From Aeromonas fluvialis (GTDB lineage: Bacteria; Pseudomonadota; Gammaproteobacteria; Enterobacterales; Aeromonadaceae): DNA of 64,000 bases. The notes beneath the pieces are model-generated. The model searched no databases. It had not been told where the DNA came from and saw nothing but the letters and a program-made list of their open reading frames with translations. Below, piece by piece: positions 1 to 12,637 of this stretch; position 1 is the first letter of the stretch, and every line of letters starts with the position of its first letter. Made by a program: the position numbers and the translations under genes. The stretch lies in NCBI RefSeq assembly GCF_000819885.1, contig NZ_CDBO01000067.1, positions 1-64,000 on the forward strand, written 5' to 3'.

Positions 1-68
1 ATGCGCTCAAGCTCGGCGGCGGGAGCGAGGAGTTGATTGAGATAGTGGTTGGCGTGGATAATCGTCAT
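1..68 (-). CDS. N-terminal fragment of an unidentified protein (runs off window)
   Basis: An open minus-strand frame begins with ATG at 66-68 and runs off the left edge after 22 codons (MTIIHANHYLNQLLAPAAEL...). The composition (HANHYLNQLL) looks like ordinary protein. The same frame is open upstream for another 24 codons to a TGA, and there is no good Shine-Dalgarno before the ATG, so the start is uncertain. I do not recognise the family, and a chance open frame cannot be excluded. Confidence 0.35.
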   Translation of the reverse strand, partial: MTIIHANHYLNQLLAPAAELER

Positions 69-185
69 GGCTTCGGGCGTGGCGGTTTTGTTAGGCGATA
101 AAACCAGATCACAAACGAAGCCTTTTTTATATCTATTTCAATTGGTTGCCGCTAAAGATCCTGTATATGATCCGGAGATAGTCAG

Positions 186-971
186 TTAACGCGTCTGCTG
201 GGTGGTGGTCTCGTGCAGATAACCATCAAGCAGGCGCTGGATATAGCCCGAGCGCCCCAGCTCCTCCAAGCGCTGCGAGACATAAGGTTCCAATGCCTGA
301 CATGGCGAGAGGCGACTAAAGCCAATATGAATTGACTCGTCTGTGACCGGAGGCTGGAGGGCAATAATTTCATGCTCCATGCCATGTTCACGCAGATAAT
401 AGTTTCCGGCATATTGACCGGAGACAAAGTAATCAATCCGCCCTCGTCTGAGTTTTTCAAAGTTCTCCTGCATGGAGCCAGCCTCTTCTACGGTCAGCTC
501 TTGCTGCAAGAAGAAATCAAACTTTTTCCCGAAACTATCACCCCGGCTCACGCCACCCCGCAGCCCGACCAAGGTTTGCCAATCAGCCACTGACTCCTGT
601 TTGCCCCTGAGCCTGAAAATAGCGATGGGATTGGCAAAGATGGGATGATGAGAGAAAAGCAGATAGGCTTCGCGTTCCGGCGTTTTGCGCAGGCTCAGTA
701 ATAAGTCGATACGCCCCTTCTGCGCCATCTGTTGTGCTCGTTTCCAAGGGTAAACCACGGCCTGCAATTTGATATGGTCAGGGATGAGTAAAGGCAACAG
801 ATCGATACCGGCACCTCGATAGCTGTGCTGATCCTCGCTCCAGCCGTAGGGTGGGTAGGAGGGATTGGTGGCATAAACCAGCGTGTCGCATTGTGCTGTA
901 GCCATACAGGGCATGGCCAAGATACCTAGCAGATAGCAGAGACTCCAGGCTCGAAAAGTACAGAATCTCAT
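186..971 (-). CDS. Periplasmic solute-binding protein, family 3 (PBP2-type)
   Basis: Predicted secreted substrate-binding protein of about 261 residues. A basic start (MRFCTFR) is followed by a hydrophobic stretch and an ATA-QC signal-peptidase-like site. The mature part has features of the SBP_bac_3 family: an opening like YATNPSYPPYGW, then KGRIDLLLSLRKTPERE and a second-lobe segment around LRGGVSRGDSFGKKFD. No permease or ATPase gene lies nearby, so it may be an orphan binding or sensory protein rather than part of an ABC importer; the ligand cannot be told. ATG at 971 is preferred because GGAG lies six bases upstream; ATG at 983 is the alternative. Confidence 0.75.
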   Translation of the reverse strand: MRFCTFRAWSLCYLLGILAMPCMATAQCDTLVYATNPSYPPYGWSEDQHSYRGAGIDLLPLLIPDHIKLQAVVYPWKRAQQMAQKGRIDLLLSLRKTPEREAYLLFSHHPIFANPIAIFRLRGKQESVADWQTLVGLRGGVSRGDSFGKKFDFFLQQELTVEEAGSMQENFEKLRRGRIDYFVSGQYAGNYYLREHGMEHEIIALQPPVTDESIHIGFSRLSPCQALEPYVSQRLEELGRSGYIQRLLDGYLHETTTQQTR

Positions 972-1130
972 GTGTTGCTCCATTCGGCTACCTGCTAATA
1001 GGTTAGTAGAGGCAGGGCGGCTTATGATCGTTTTCTAAGGCCGGTGTGCCCTTGAAAATGCCTAGTAATCACCGAGCCGTTTTGATGGGGATAACCCAGG
1101 GCAAGGCAATTTGTCACTCTTGCCGCTCTG

Positions 1131-1162
1131 GTAGGTTGGGTTGAGCGCCAGCGACGCCCAAC
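1131..1162. repeat. REP-like intergenic palindrome (GTAGGTTGGGTT type)
   Basis: The sequence GTAGGTTGGGTT is followed by a GCGC-containing centre and CCCAAC, giving an imperfect palindrome. A related element, on the other strand, touches the tldD stop codon near 29036-29068. It lies in the roughly 260-base gap between the solute-binding gene and the end of thiH, where I see no other feature. Confidence 0.55.
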
Positions 1163-1234
1163 GCTTACCGCGAATAGCTATTGAGTTCCGGCATCACACT
1201 CCCCGATCTGCGTATGGCAAAGTGAAATCGCCCT

Positions 1235-2479
1235 CTATCTCCCCAAAAACGGTTCCCAATCTTTAAACACCGGCTGCAACCCTACCTGCCGCACGGCGGC
1301 GGCTACTTCGCCGACTGAACGGTCGTCGTGGATAGCGAACTGCTCCAGCTCCTCAGAATCTCCTTCAGCATAGCCTCCCGGCTGGGTGCGCGACTCGGCC
1401 GACATCTGGGTGATGCCAAGGCGCACCGCACCGTTACGAAAGGTGGCCGACTCGCGGGTCGAGAGCGACAAGTCCAGCGTTGGCGAGAAGAGCCGCCAGG
1501 CGCAGATAAGCTGGGCCAGCTGGCGATCAGACATGATGACTTCAGGCTCCAGCCCACCGGTACAGGGGCGCAGGCGCGGGAAGGAGAGCGAATAGCGGCT
1601 CTGCCAGTGGTGGCGCTCAAGCCAGGCGAGATGCTCGGCAACAAAGTAGCTGTCGGCGCGCCAGTCCGAGGAGAGGCCGATCAGCGCCCCCAACCCGATC
1701 TTGTCGATACCGGCACGACCGAGCCGATCCGGCGTGGCGAGGCGCCAATGGATGTCCCGCTTGTTGCCGCGCAGATGGTGGCGGGCGTAGGTGGAGGCGT
1801 GATAGGTCTCCTGATAGACCATGACGGCATCGAGGCCGAGGGTCTTCAGCTCGGCGTATTCAGCTTGCGAGAGGGGCTGCACCTCCATCCCTACCGTGCT
1901 GAAGTGGCGGCGGATAACCGGCATCACCTCGCGAAAATAGGCGAGCCCCACCTTGTGCTCGTGCTCGCCGGTCACCAGCAGCACGCTGTCGAAGCCCCGC
2001 GCCTTGATGGCCAGACACTCGCGCTCAATCTCCTCTGCATTCAGAGTCTTGCGCTTCAGACGGTTGCTCATGGAGAAGCCGCAGTAGCTGCAGTCATTGG
2101 CGCACAGGTTGGAGAGATAGAGCGGCACATAGAAGCCGATGGTGTTGCCAAAACGCTGGCGAGTGAGACGCTCGGCCTCGGCCGCCATCTGCGGCAAATA
2201 GGCCTCGGCGGCTGGGGAGATCAGCGTCATAAAGTCCTGCAGCGTTCGGCGGGGGCTAGCCAGCGCCCGCTCTACATCCGCCGCCGTCTTGGCACGGATC
2301 TGCATGCCGACATCGTCCCACTCCAGCTCGCGCCAACGGTCGAGAAAGGAGGGCGCATCCCCCTTCACCTCAGATTCCATCACCCCCGGAGCCCTCACCC
2401 CCAGCCCCTCTTCCTTATTTTGTGAAGAGTCGAGAGGGGATAAATAGCCTTGCACCGTGCTAACCATCTCCTGACTCAT
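1235..2479 (-). CDS. thiH: 2-iminoacetate synthase ThiH (radical SAM tyrosine lyase) with an N-terminal insertion
   Basis: ThiH cleaves tyrosine to dehydroglycine and p-cresol for the thiazole half of thiamine. The radical-SAM cluster motif is at C126, C130 and C133 ([12 protein letters not shown]), and the body follows E. coli ThiH closely ([26 protein letters not shown]). At 414 residues it is about 37-40 longer than usual. The excess is at the N-terminus, before [13 protein letters not shown], and is encoded by a GC-rich repeat-like palindrome (see 2380-2440). The ATG overlaps the thiG stop as ATGA, supporting this start. An internal ATG near residue 34, just after the repeat, could give a near-normal protein. 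Confidence 0.93.
   Translation of the reverse strand: MSQEMVSTVQGYLSPLDSSQNKEEGLGVRAPGVMESEVKGDAPSFLDRWRELEWDDVGMQIRAKTAADVERALASPRRTLQDFMTLISPAAEAYLPQMAAEAERLTRQRFGNTIGFYVPLYLSNLCANDCSYCGFSMSNRLKRKTLNAEEIERECLAIKARGFDSVLLVTGEHEHKVGLAYFREVMPVIRRHFSTVGMEVQPLSQAEYAELKTLGLDAVMVYQETYHASTYARHHLRGNKRDIHWRLATPDRLGRAGIDKIGLGALIGLSSDWRADSYFVAEHLAWLERHHWQSRYSLSFPRLRPCTGGLEPEVIMSDRQLAQLICAWRLFSPTLDLSLSTRESATFRNGAVRLGITQMSAESRTQPGGYAEGDSEELEQFAIHDDRSVGEVAAAVRQVGLQPVFKDWEPFLGR
2380..2440. repeat. Palindromic GC-rich repeat inside the thiH 5' end
   Basis: On the minus strand CCCCTCT and AGAGGGG flank a short A-rich loop, followed by GCTGGGGGTGAGGGC. This resembles the widespread intergenic 'CCCTCACCCC' type palindromes. 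Related sequences lie after the histidine kinase gene (11356-11412) and beside hutH (61509-61545). Here the element is in frame and encodes the extra residues (GYLSP...[12 protein letters not shown]) of ThiH. Confidence 0.6.
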
Positions 2480-3243
2480 AACGCCCCCAGAAAATCGGTG
2501 AGCGGGCTGGAGGCTTGGGCCTGCAGGGCGCGAGCGCCGAGGCCAGCCTCATAGGCGCTGCGCCCGGCAGTGCAAGCCAGCGCAAAGGCGCGGCCCATGG
2601 CAACCGGGTCGCCGCTCACGGCAATGGCGGTGTTGACCAGCACGGCGTCGGCGCCCAGCTCAAAGGCCGCGGCGGCATGGCTCGGCGCACCGATCCCCGC
2701 ATCCACCACCACAGGCACATTGGCCTGCTCGACGATGATGGAGAGAAACTCCCGGGTCACCAGCCCCTGATTGGAACCGATGGGCGCGCCGAGCGGCATC
2801 ACGGCGGCGCAGCCCACCTCTTCCAGCCGTTTGCAGAGCACAGGATCCGCGCCGCAGTAGGGCAGTACCACAAAGCCCTCTTTCACCAGCTGTTCGGCGG
2901 CTTTCAGCGTCTCGATAGGATCGGGCAGCAGATAGCGCGGGTCGGGGTGGATCTCCAGCTTGAGCCAGTTTGTCCCCAGCGCCTCGCGGGCGAGATGGGC
3001 GGCAAATACCGCCTCGGCGGCGGTCTTGGCGCCGGAGGTGTTGGGCAGCAGCTTGACCCCGAGTTGCAACAAGGGGCTCAGGATATCGTCGTGAGCCTTG
3101 CCCGGTTCAAGCCGCTTGATGGCCATGGTGACCAGCTGGGAGCCGCTCGCCTCGATGGCGGCGGCCATCAATTCCGGGCGGGCAAACTTGCCGGTGCCGG
3201 TAAAGAGGCGCGAGGAGAAGGTGTGATCGGCAATGGTCAGCAT
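2476..3243 (-). CDS. thiG: Thiazole synthase ThiG
   Basis: ThiG condenses DXP, dehydroglycine and ThiS thiocarboxylate into the thiazole phosphate. The 255-residue protein has family signatures throughout: FTGTGKF near the start, the Schiff-base lysine region around [51 protein letters not shown] and [20 protein letters not shown]. The length matches the family. Upstream in-frame codons as far as 3429 read through thiS in the wrong frame, so ATG at 3243 is chosen. It begins one base after the thiS stop and overlaps thiH by four bases. Confidence 0.96.
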   Translation of the reverse strand: MLTIADHTFSSRLFTGTGKFARPELMAAAIEASGSQLVTMAIKRLEPGKAHDDILSPLLQLGVKLLPNTSGAKTAAEAVFAAHLAREALGTNWLKLEIHPDPRYLLPDPIETLKAAEQLVKEGFVVLPYCGADPVLCKRLEEVGCAAVMPLGAPIGSNQGLVTREFLSIIVEQANVPVVVDAGIGAPSHAAAAFELGADAVLVNTAIAVSGDPVAMGRAFALACTAGRSAYEAGLGARALQAQASSPLTDFLGAL

Positions 3244-3244
3244 G

Positions 3245-3451
3245 TCAGCCTCCGGCAATGGCAGTGAAGAGGTGAAGTTCATCCCCGTCATTGAGACGGG
3301 TCTCGGCCCAGCGGCCACGGGGCAGCACGGCGCCGTTAAGGGCCACCGCCACCCCCTGTGGATTAACTCCTTGCGCCGCCAGCAGGTCGGCCACGTTCTG
3401 CCCAACCGCCAGCGGCTGGGCTTTATCATTGAGTCGAATGGTGAGGGTCAT
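3245..3451 (-). CDS. thiS: Sulfur carrier protein ThiS
   Basis: A 68-residue ubiquitin-like sulfur carrier ending in the diagnostic C-terminal Gly-Gly (FTAIAGG). ThiF adenylates this end and a cysteine desulfurase/ThiI system converts it to the thiocarboxylate that donates sulfur to ThiG. The sequence [14 protein letters not shown] with the later [12 protein letters not shown] fits the family. Its ATG overlaps the thiF stop as ATGA and its stop is one base from thiG. Confidence 0.95.
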   Translation of the reverse strand: MTLTIRLNDKAQPLAVGQNVADLLAAQGVNPQGVAVALNGAVLPRGRWAETRLNDGDELHLFTAIAGG

Positions 3452-4231
3452 GGGGTGATCTCCTTATCGTGTGTCGGGCATCGGCGCTGCCCGCAAACCG
3501 GACAATCAGGGTCGGGGGTCAGGGTGAGGGTCTGCCACTGATGGGTCAGGGCATCGAAGCGGCGCAATGTGCCGGCCACCGGGCTCGGCATCCCGAGCAG
3601 CAGTTTCAGTGCCTCCAGCGCCTGCAAGGAGCCCATCACCCCCACCAGCGGGCCGGTGACGCCGCTGGTCTCACAGCGCTCGGCGATTTGGGTATCCAGC
3701 GGATAGAGGCAGGCGTAACAGGCATGGTCCGTACCTGTGCGCGCCATCAGCTGCCCCTGCCAGCCCACCGCGGCGGCGGAGATCCATGGCTTGCCCTGCG
3801 CGACACAAGCGGCGTTGATGGCGTGACGGCTGGCGAGGTTGTCACAGCAATCCACCACCAGATCCACCTCGGCCACAAACGCTGGCAGGCTGGCGGCATC
3901 GAGCCGCTGGTTGATGGCGATCAGCTCCACCAACGGGTTGTGGGCGGCCAAGCGCTCGCGGGCCAGCTCGGCCTTGGAGTGGTTGACTGCCTCGCTATCG
4001 AACAGGATCTGGCGCGGCAGATTGCTTGAATCGACCGTATCGCCATCGGCCAGCCACAAGGTGCCCACCCCGGCCCCGGCCAGATAGAGGGCCAGCGGCG
4101 AGCCAAGCCCGCCCAAGCCCACGATCAGCACAGACTTATCTTTCAGTCGCGTCTGACCGGCCTCCCCCACTTCCGCCAGCATCAGCTGGCGGCCGTATCT
4201 CAGATACTCTTTGTCACTAAGAGAAGCGGCC

Positions 4232-4242
<11 letters not shown>
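3448..4242 (-). CDS. thiF: ThiS adenylyltransferase ThiF
   Basis: An E1-like enzyme of 264 residues that activates the C-terminus of ThiS. It shows the nucleotide-binding [17 protein letters not shown], the CYACLYP and CPVCGQRRC cysteine pairs that bind zinc, and the [12 protein letters not shown] segment carrying the conserved catalytic-loop cysteine. The first 11 bases overlap the end of the thiD-thiE fusion, and the stop overlaps the thiS start, consistent with translational coupling. Confidence 0.94.
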
Positions 4243-8111
<3,869 letters not shown>

Positions 8112-8204
8112 CCTTGTTCCCTTCGCAGGTTTTAACCTGATCAGGTTCCACGGATCCCGAATTAACGGTCTCAGCTTAGCGTCGTTCGACGGTCAGCACT
8201 CCGA
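8112..8204 (-). promoter_or_regulatory. TPP riboswitch (THI element)
   Basis: Read on the minus strand, the segment begins CGGAGTGCTGACC, contains the conserved GCTGAGA, and continues to GAACCTGATCAGGTTAAAAC and CTGCGAAGGGAACAAG. These are the hallmark THI-box blocks in the right order. It should sense thiamine pyrophosphate and repress thiC and the following thi genes. Confidence 0.95.
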
Positions 8205-8377
8205 CAAGATGGTCGCCAGTATAAGTGTGGAATTTTAAAGTACAAGCCATTAACAATAGGAAGGTGAGCCAGCCCTCTCAGCTCGCCAACCAATGACCCT
8301 GGAACGGACGGCGGCAACCTGTCGCGGATCAACGGCAAGATACGCGACAAGGGGCACGGCAGCACCGGCAGCAAGGC

Positions 8378-8863
8378 TCACTCCTCCGGGTTGACCACCA
8401 GCACTTCGCGCAGTCGCCCCTCCAGATCCCGAGTCAGCACCAGCTCGCTGCCGACGTGCAGATCAACTGCCGAGCCATTGACCCAATGCACATCGGGGTT
8501 GAGCGGTATGACACCGAGACGGGTCAGTACCAACCGCTTGCCATCGAAGGCACTCAGGCGATCCTGCGCCCGCTGCCAGGGCTGATTGGCCAGCGGCGCT
8601 CTGGCGGCCAGCAGCTCAATTCGGGTAGCAACGCCATCGGCGACCAGCAGGGCGAGCTGGTCGCCGGGTTTGAGTGGCTGCTGCCAACTCTCCCCTTGCC
8701 GCCAGACGGCGGCACTGCCTTGCTCCACTTCGGCCCCCTGAAATTGCAGGCGGATGCCGTCGTTATGCTCCAGTTCCACCAGCCACAGTTCATCGGCCCC
8801 CGCCTGGGCGGCCCAGAGCGGCACACCCAACATCCATACACACCACTTTCTCGATTGTTCCAT
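8378..8863 (-). CDS. Putative secreted protein of unknown function (161 aa)
   Basis: The N-terminus MEQSRKWCVWMLGVPLWAAQAGA has a basic start, a hydrophobic core and an AGA-DE cleavage-like site, so periplasmic export is likely. The mature part is rich in short beta-like segments (LWLVELEHNDGIRLQF, KRLVLTRLGVIPLNPDVHWVNG). I recognise no catalytic motif or family. It lies downstream of a second small secreted gene and close to a divergent two-component system, which suggests but does not prove an envelope-related role. Confidence 0.6.
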   Translation of the reverse strand: MEQSRKWCVWMLGVPLWAAQAGADELWLVELEHNDGIRLQFQGAEVEQGSAAVWRQGESWQQPLKPGDQLALLVADGVATRIELLAARAPLANQPWQRAQDRLSAFDGKRLVLTRLGVIPLNPDVHWVNGSAVDLHVGSELVLTRDLEGRLREVLVVNPEE

Positions 8864-8881
8864 CTTCGTTCTTCCCTGAAC

Positions 8882-8911
8882 AAAAAGCCCATGCTAAACA
8901 AGCATGGGCTT
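8882..8911 (-). terminator. Rho-independent terminator after the 140-aa gene
   Basis: AAGCCCATGC and GCATGGGCTT form a perfect 10-bp stem around a seven-base loop, followed on the minus strand by T residues. It ends the gene at 8950-9372, so the next gene (8378-8863) probably has its own promoter or depends on read-through. Confidence 0.85.
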
Positions 8912-8949
8912 CATTCGGGAGCATTTCTAATCGGAATGCAGAGATCGGA

Positions 8950-9372
8950 TCAGTCATCCTCACGGCAGCGGCTCAGGCGCATGCCGTCGAACTGGCACTC
9001 CAGCTCCAGCCAGCGCCCTTCGAACGGCGCCAGACTGTTGTCCGAGGTGGTGTAGCCCCAGATCCGCCCCCCTTCGACCGGCCCTTCCAGATCCATCTCC
9101 TCCTTGTCATCTTCGTCGAGGGCTTCGACCTTGCGCACATAGCGCACGCCATTCTCCACCACCCCCTTCATCTCGACCCAGGTGCCGCCGAGATCATCCT
9201 CGTTGAGCCAATCCTTGAAGCGGGTCTGGTCGTCGATCACGAACGGCATGCCGTTGACCATCAACTGGCCAAGCTGCCAGGTGGTGCGGCCGGTCAGTTT
9301 GAATTCGGTCGCCTGTGCGGTGCCAAGTGGCAACAAAATCAACAACAGGAGGGCGCAGAGAGACTTCTTCAT
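8950..9372 (-). CDS. Putative secreted acidic protein of unknown function (140 aa)
   Basis: A classic signal peptide (MKKSLCALLLLILLPLGTAQA-TE) precedes a small acidic domain. Features are VNGMPFVIDDQTRF, WVEMKGVVENGVRYVRKVEALDEDD and two C-terminal cysteines (ECQ, CRED) that could form a disulfide. The 'WVEMKG' pattern is reminiscent of small OB-like DUF5666-type domains, but I cannot confirm that. It is divergent from the response regulator gene across 88 bp, an arrangement often seen when the regulator controls its neighbour. Confidence 0.65.
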   Translation of the reverse strand: MKKSLCALLLLILLPLGTAQATEFKLTGRTTWQLGQLMVNGMPFVIDDQTRFKDWLNEDDLGGTWVEMKGVVENGVRYVRKVEALDEDDKEEMDLEGPVEGGRIWGYTTSDNSLAPFEGRWLELECQFDGMRLSRCREDD

Positions 9373-9460
9373 CAGGGATCCTCGGGGTTACACTGGCAAA
9401 CAGGATGCCGAATCCGGTGTGAAAAGATCGTGAAACGCTCGCCAACCAGGAGAGCAAAGC

Positions 9461-10129
9461 ATGAAGATTTTGGTAGTGGAAGACAATCCTCAGGTGGCGG
9501 AAACCATCATGGATTATCTGGAGCTGGCCGGTCACCGCCTCGATTGTGCCTATCACGGTCAGGCGGCGCTGCAACTGCTGGAGGAGCAGCGTTTCGACGT
9601 CATCATCATGGATGTGATGATGCCGCGCCTCGATGGCCTCAGCACGGTGGCGCGCCTGCGCGAGCAGGGTATTGCCACTCCCGTGCTGTTTCTCACCGCC
9701 CGCGACAGCCTGGAGGACAAGCTGGCAGGCTTCAAGGCGGGAGGGGATGACTATCTGGTCAAGCCCTTCGCCATGGAGGAGCTGGAGGTGCGGCTGCAAG
9801 CCCTCAGTCTGCGCGGCCCGCGCGGCGATGTGGGGGCTATCAGCGTTGGCGATCTGACGGTCGATGTCGCCAGCGGCCGCGCCATCCGCGCCGGTGAACC
9901 CCTCAAGCTCGGCAAGATCCCATTCCAGATCCTCGCCCTGCTGGCCCGCCGCGCCCCCGCCATCGTCAGCCGTCAGGAGGTGCTCGACACCGTCTGGGGG
10001 GATGAGGAGCCCGACTCCGATGCCCTGCGCAGCCACATCTACGCCCTGCGCAACGCGCTGGACAAACCCTTCCCCACTCCCATGCTGGAGACCCTGCACG
10101 GTCAGGGCTACCGACTGGTGAGCGCATGA
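9461..10129 (+). CDS. Response regulator, OmpR/PhoB family
   Basis: 222-residue transcription factor. The receiver domain has the acidic pocket (VVEDN), the phosphoacceptor region IIMDVMMPRLDG with the aspartate near residue 51, the T in FLTARD and the conserved K in YLVKPFA. The C-terminal winged helix ends with LRSHIYALRNALDKPF and TLHGQGYRLVSA, typical of OmpR-type DNA-binding domains. It overlaps the downstream sensor kinase by four bases (ATGA). The regulated genes are not evident, though the divergent secreted-protein gene is a natural candidate. Confidence 0.92.
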   Translation: MKILVVEDNPQVAETIMDYLELAGHRLDCAYHGQAALQLLEEQRFDVIIMDVMMPRLDGLSTVARLREQGIATPVLFLTARDSLEDKLAGFKAGGDDYLVKPFAMEELEVRLQALSLRGPRGDVGAISVGDLTVDVASGRAIRAGEPLKLGKIPFQILALLARRAPAIVSRQEVLDTVWGDEEPDSDALRSHIYALRNALDKPFPTPMLETLHGQGYRLVSA

Positions 10130-11355
10130 GCCTGCCGAGCCTGCGCCGCCGCCTGATCATGGCACTCGGCGGCGCCGGGGTGGTGCTGCTGATCCTGCTC
10201 TCCGGCCTGATGCTGGTGGCCGAAGACAAGATGGAGGAGCTGAGCCTGCGCCACTGGCTGGAGGCGGAAGTGACCCGCTACAGCGATGACTGGCTGCGGC
10301 TCGGCCCGGCGGCCGCAGCCCCGAGCCCCAGACAGTTCTCCAGCTACTGGACCGAGGCGGGCCGCCTGCCCAAGTGGCTGAAGCCCTACCAGAGCCCCGG
10401 TTTTTTCGAGCACCAGCTGGGCAAGGAGGACAAACACTTTCTGGTGGCCCGTCACCCCTCCGGCGAGGGACTGCTCTATCTGGTGTTCAACGACGACGCC
10501 GACGACTACCTCGACCCCTACGAAGACAAGCTGCATCTGGCCACTCGGCTGATCGGGCTGGCGCTGCTGCTCAGTTCGCTGGGCTTCGGCATCTGGCTGG
10601 TGCGCCATATCACCGGGCCGCTGCAACGGCTGCAACAGAGGGTCGCCCACCTCACCCCGGATCAGGCGAATTTCGAGCCCGATGCCCCCTGGCAGGAGCT
10701 GCGGGATATCGAGCTGGCGCTGCTGGCCGGCAAGCAGGAAGTCAGCACTGTGTTCGCCCGCGAGCAGGAGTTCAGCCGCTTCGCCAGCCACGAGTTGCGT
10801 ACTCCCAACATGGTGATCCAGGGCTCGGCCGCCCTGCTCGGCAAGGTGACGGATCTGCCCGCACCTGCTGCCCGCGCCACCACCCGCATCCGCGCCGCCG
10901 CCGACGAGATGGCGCGACTCACCGAGACCTTCCTGCTGCTGGGTCGCAAGGAGGCAGTGGAGCGGCCACTGCAACAGGTGACCCCGCTGATCCGTCAGGA
11001 GCTGGCCCGCCTCGCTCCGCTGCTGCAGCGGGAGGCGCTCGATATCCGGCTTAATCTGGACGAGACCAGCGCAGTAAACGCCCCCCTCTCCCTGCTCGCC
11101 ATCGCCCTCGGCAACCTGCTGAAAAATGCCCTGAGCTATGCCGAGGGACATATCGAGATCGAGCTGTGTGGCCCGATGCTCACCATCAGCAACCCGACGG
11201 CAGCGGCGCCGGATCAGATCCTTGGCTACGGCTGCGGCCTCACCATCATCCAGCGCATCTGCGAGAAGCTGGGCTGGCAGATCGACACCCGGCTGGAAGA
11301 TGGCGTATTTAGCGCCCGATTGGCGATGATCACCGCCGAACCCGCAAAGGCATAG
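10126..11355 (+). CDS. Sensor histidine kinase partner of the upstream regulator
   Basis: 409-residue membrane kinase. An N-terminal membrane segment (residues about 9-29) is followed by a periplasmic sensor region, a second segment (LIGLALLLSSLGFGIWLV), a HAMP-like stretch, and the dimerisation histidine in FSRFASHELRTP. The ATP-binding domain is compact: the N box is GNLLKNALSYAEG and the glycine box GYGCGLTIIQ, while the usual D-x-G-x-G is replaced by a TISNP stretch. It may still be active, as related short kinases share this. Signal unknown. Confidence 0.88.
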   Translation: MSLPSLRRRLIMALGGAGVVLLILLSGLMLVAEDKMEELSLRHWLEAEVTRYSDDWLRLGPAAAAPSPRQFSSYWTEAGRLPKWLKPYQSPGFFEHQLGKEDKHFLVARHPSGEGLLYLVFNDDADDYLDPYEDKLHLATRLIGLALLLSSLGFGIWLVRHITGPLQRLQQRVAHLTPDQANFEPDAPWQELRDIELALLAGKQEVSTVFAREQEFSRFASHELRTPNMVIQGSAALLGKVTDLPAPAARATTRIRAAADEMARLTETFLLLGRKEAVERPLQQVTPLIRQELARLAPLLQREALDIRLNLDETSAVNAPLSLLAIALGNLLKNALSYAEGHIEIELCGPMLTISNPTAAAPDQILGYGCGLTIIQRICEKLGWQIDTRLEDGVFSARLAMITAEPAKA

Positions 11356-11412
11356 CCCCCTCATCCCTGGCCCTTCCCCCCCGTCTATTCAAAATAGTGG
11401 GAGAAGGGAGAC
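11356..11412. repeat. GC-rich palindromic repeat after the sensor kinase
   Basis: CCCTTCTCCCAC on the minus strand, a short AT-rich spacer containing ATTTTGAAT, then GGGGGAAGGGCCAGGGATGAGGGGG. It resembles the elements inside thiH (2380-2440) and beside hutH (61509-61545), and probably belongs to one dispersed repeat family. Confidence 0.5.
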
Positions 11413-11454
11413 AACAGACACTCCCCGGCAAGCCCGCTGCCAACCAGCCAGATA

Positions 11455-11486
11455 ACAACAAGGCGCCCGAGGGCGCCCTGTTTGTT
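11455..11486. terminator. Bidirectional terminator between the convergent kinase and rimK genes
   Basis: The stem AAGGCGCC with GGCGCCCT and a short loop is flanked by T-rich tracts on both sides (TGTTTGTTTC on plus, TTGTTGTTATC on minus). It sits between convergent genes. Confidence 0.75.
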
Positions 11487-11509
11487 TCTGACGGATACAA
11501 GCCCGAGGC

Positions 11510-12406
11510 TCACTCCGCCGGTTTGTTCTTGCGGCTCGCCTTGAGTTCGAGGAACTCGATGATCTTGCCAGCCACATCCTTGCCGGAGGCGGCTTCCACC
11601 CCTTGCAGGCCGGGAGAGGAGTTGACCTCCAGCACCAGCGGCCCGCGGGCGCTGCGCAGAATGTCCACCCCCGCCACATCCAGCCCCATGATCTTGGCGG
11701 CCTGCACGGCGGTGGCGCGCTCTTCCGAGGTGATCTTGATCGCCTCGGCGGTACCGCCACGGTGCAGGTTGGAGCGAAACTCCCCCGGCTGGGCCTGACG
11801 GCGCATGGCGGCAACCACCTTGCCGTTGACCACCAGACAGCGGATATCGGCGCCATTGGCCTCGCGGATATACTCCTGCACCAGAATGTTGTTGTTGGTC
11901 TGGATAAAGGCCTCGATCACACTCTCGGCGGCCTTCTGAGTCTCGCACAGCACCACGCCAATCCCCTGGGTCCCCTCCAGCAGTTTCACCACCAGCGGCG
12001 CCCCACCCACCATGGTGATGAGGTCGGGCACATCGTGGGTGCTGTGGGCATAGCCGGTGATGGGCAGGCCGATACCGTGGCGGGAGAGCAGCTGCATCGC
12101 CCGCAGCTTGTCGCGGGAACGGCTGATGGCCACCGAGCTGTTGAGGGCCATGGTGTTCATCATCTCGAACTGGCGCAGCACGGCGGTGCCGTAGGCGGTA
12201 ATGCTGGCACCGATCCGGGGGATCACGGCGTCATAGCTTCCCAGCTCCCCACCCTCGTAGTGAATGGAGGGGTTGTGGGAAGCGATATTCATATAGCAGC
12301 GCAGGGTGTCGAGCACCTCTACCTGATGACCGCGCGCCTGCGCCACCTCGACCAGACGGCGGGTGGAGTAGTTTTTCGGCTCACGGGATAAAATGGCGAT
12401 CTTCAT
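11510..12406 (-). CDS. rimK: Ribosomal protein S6 glutamate ligase RimK (ATP-grasp)
   Basis: RimK adds glutamates to the C-terminus of ribosomal protein S6 and can make poly-glutamate. The 298-residue protein matches the E. coli length and shows the family N-terminus [18 protein letters not shown], the ATP-grasp lysine region [30 protein letters not shown] and the metal-binding [13 protein letters not shown]. The ORF extends further upstream but the added sequence is non-conserved, so ATG at 12406 is used. It is transcribed away from metH across a 230-base gap that holds a strong inverted repeat. Confidence 0.95.
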   Translation of the reverse strand: MKIAILSREPKNYSTRRLVEVAQARGHQVEVLDTLRCYMNIASHNPSIHYEGGELGSYDAVIPRIGASITAYGTAVLRQFEMMNTMALNSSVAISRSRDKLRAMQLLSRHGIGLPITGYAHSTHDVPDLITMVGGAPLVVKLLEGTQGIGVVLCETQKAAESVIEAFIQTNNNILVQEYIREANGADIRCLVVNGKVVAAMRRQAQPGEFRSNLHRGGTAEAIKITSEERATAVQAAKIMGLDVAGVDILRSARGPLVLEVNSSPGLQGVEAASGKDVAGKIIEFLELKASRKNKPAE

Positions 12407-12552
12407 GACAATTCCGCTAGAAGGCTGTGCCTGGGCAGGATGGGGCGGGAGAGTATAAGGTGCCACAGCGCCAAGACAACGCCAATTGTTTCTCCTGACA
12501 ACAAGACAAACCACGCCAAACCGCACGCTACCATGTCACTGTGACCAACAGG

Positions 12553-12608
12553 TTAAACGGCGGCTCTGCGCAGGTTGTTCAACCCGTGCAAGGATGCCGC
12601 CGTTTCTC
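12553..12608 (-). terminator. Large hairpin between metH and rimK
   Basis: A perfect 10-bp stem (AAACGGCGGC with GCCGCCGTTT, 12555-12564 and 12596-12605) closes a 31-base loop that itself contains a GGTT/AACC hairpin. It lies about 30 bases after the metH stop and is the likely metH terminator, although the following T content is modest. The same gap must also hold the rimK promoter. Confidence 0.55.
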
Positions 12609-12637
12609 GTTAAAGATCAACCTGTGTCACGCGGGAG

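Noticed and set aside
3243-3429. Upstream in-frame extension of thiG
   Set aside because: It overlaps thiS out of frame, and its residues (Trp/Arg/Pro-rich) are not ThiG-like. The ATG at 3243 matches the family start.
12406-12526. Upstream extension of rimK
   Set aside because: The additional 40 residues are not RimK-like; [18 protein letters not shown] is the conserved N-terminus.
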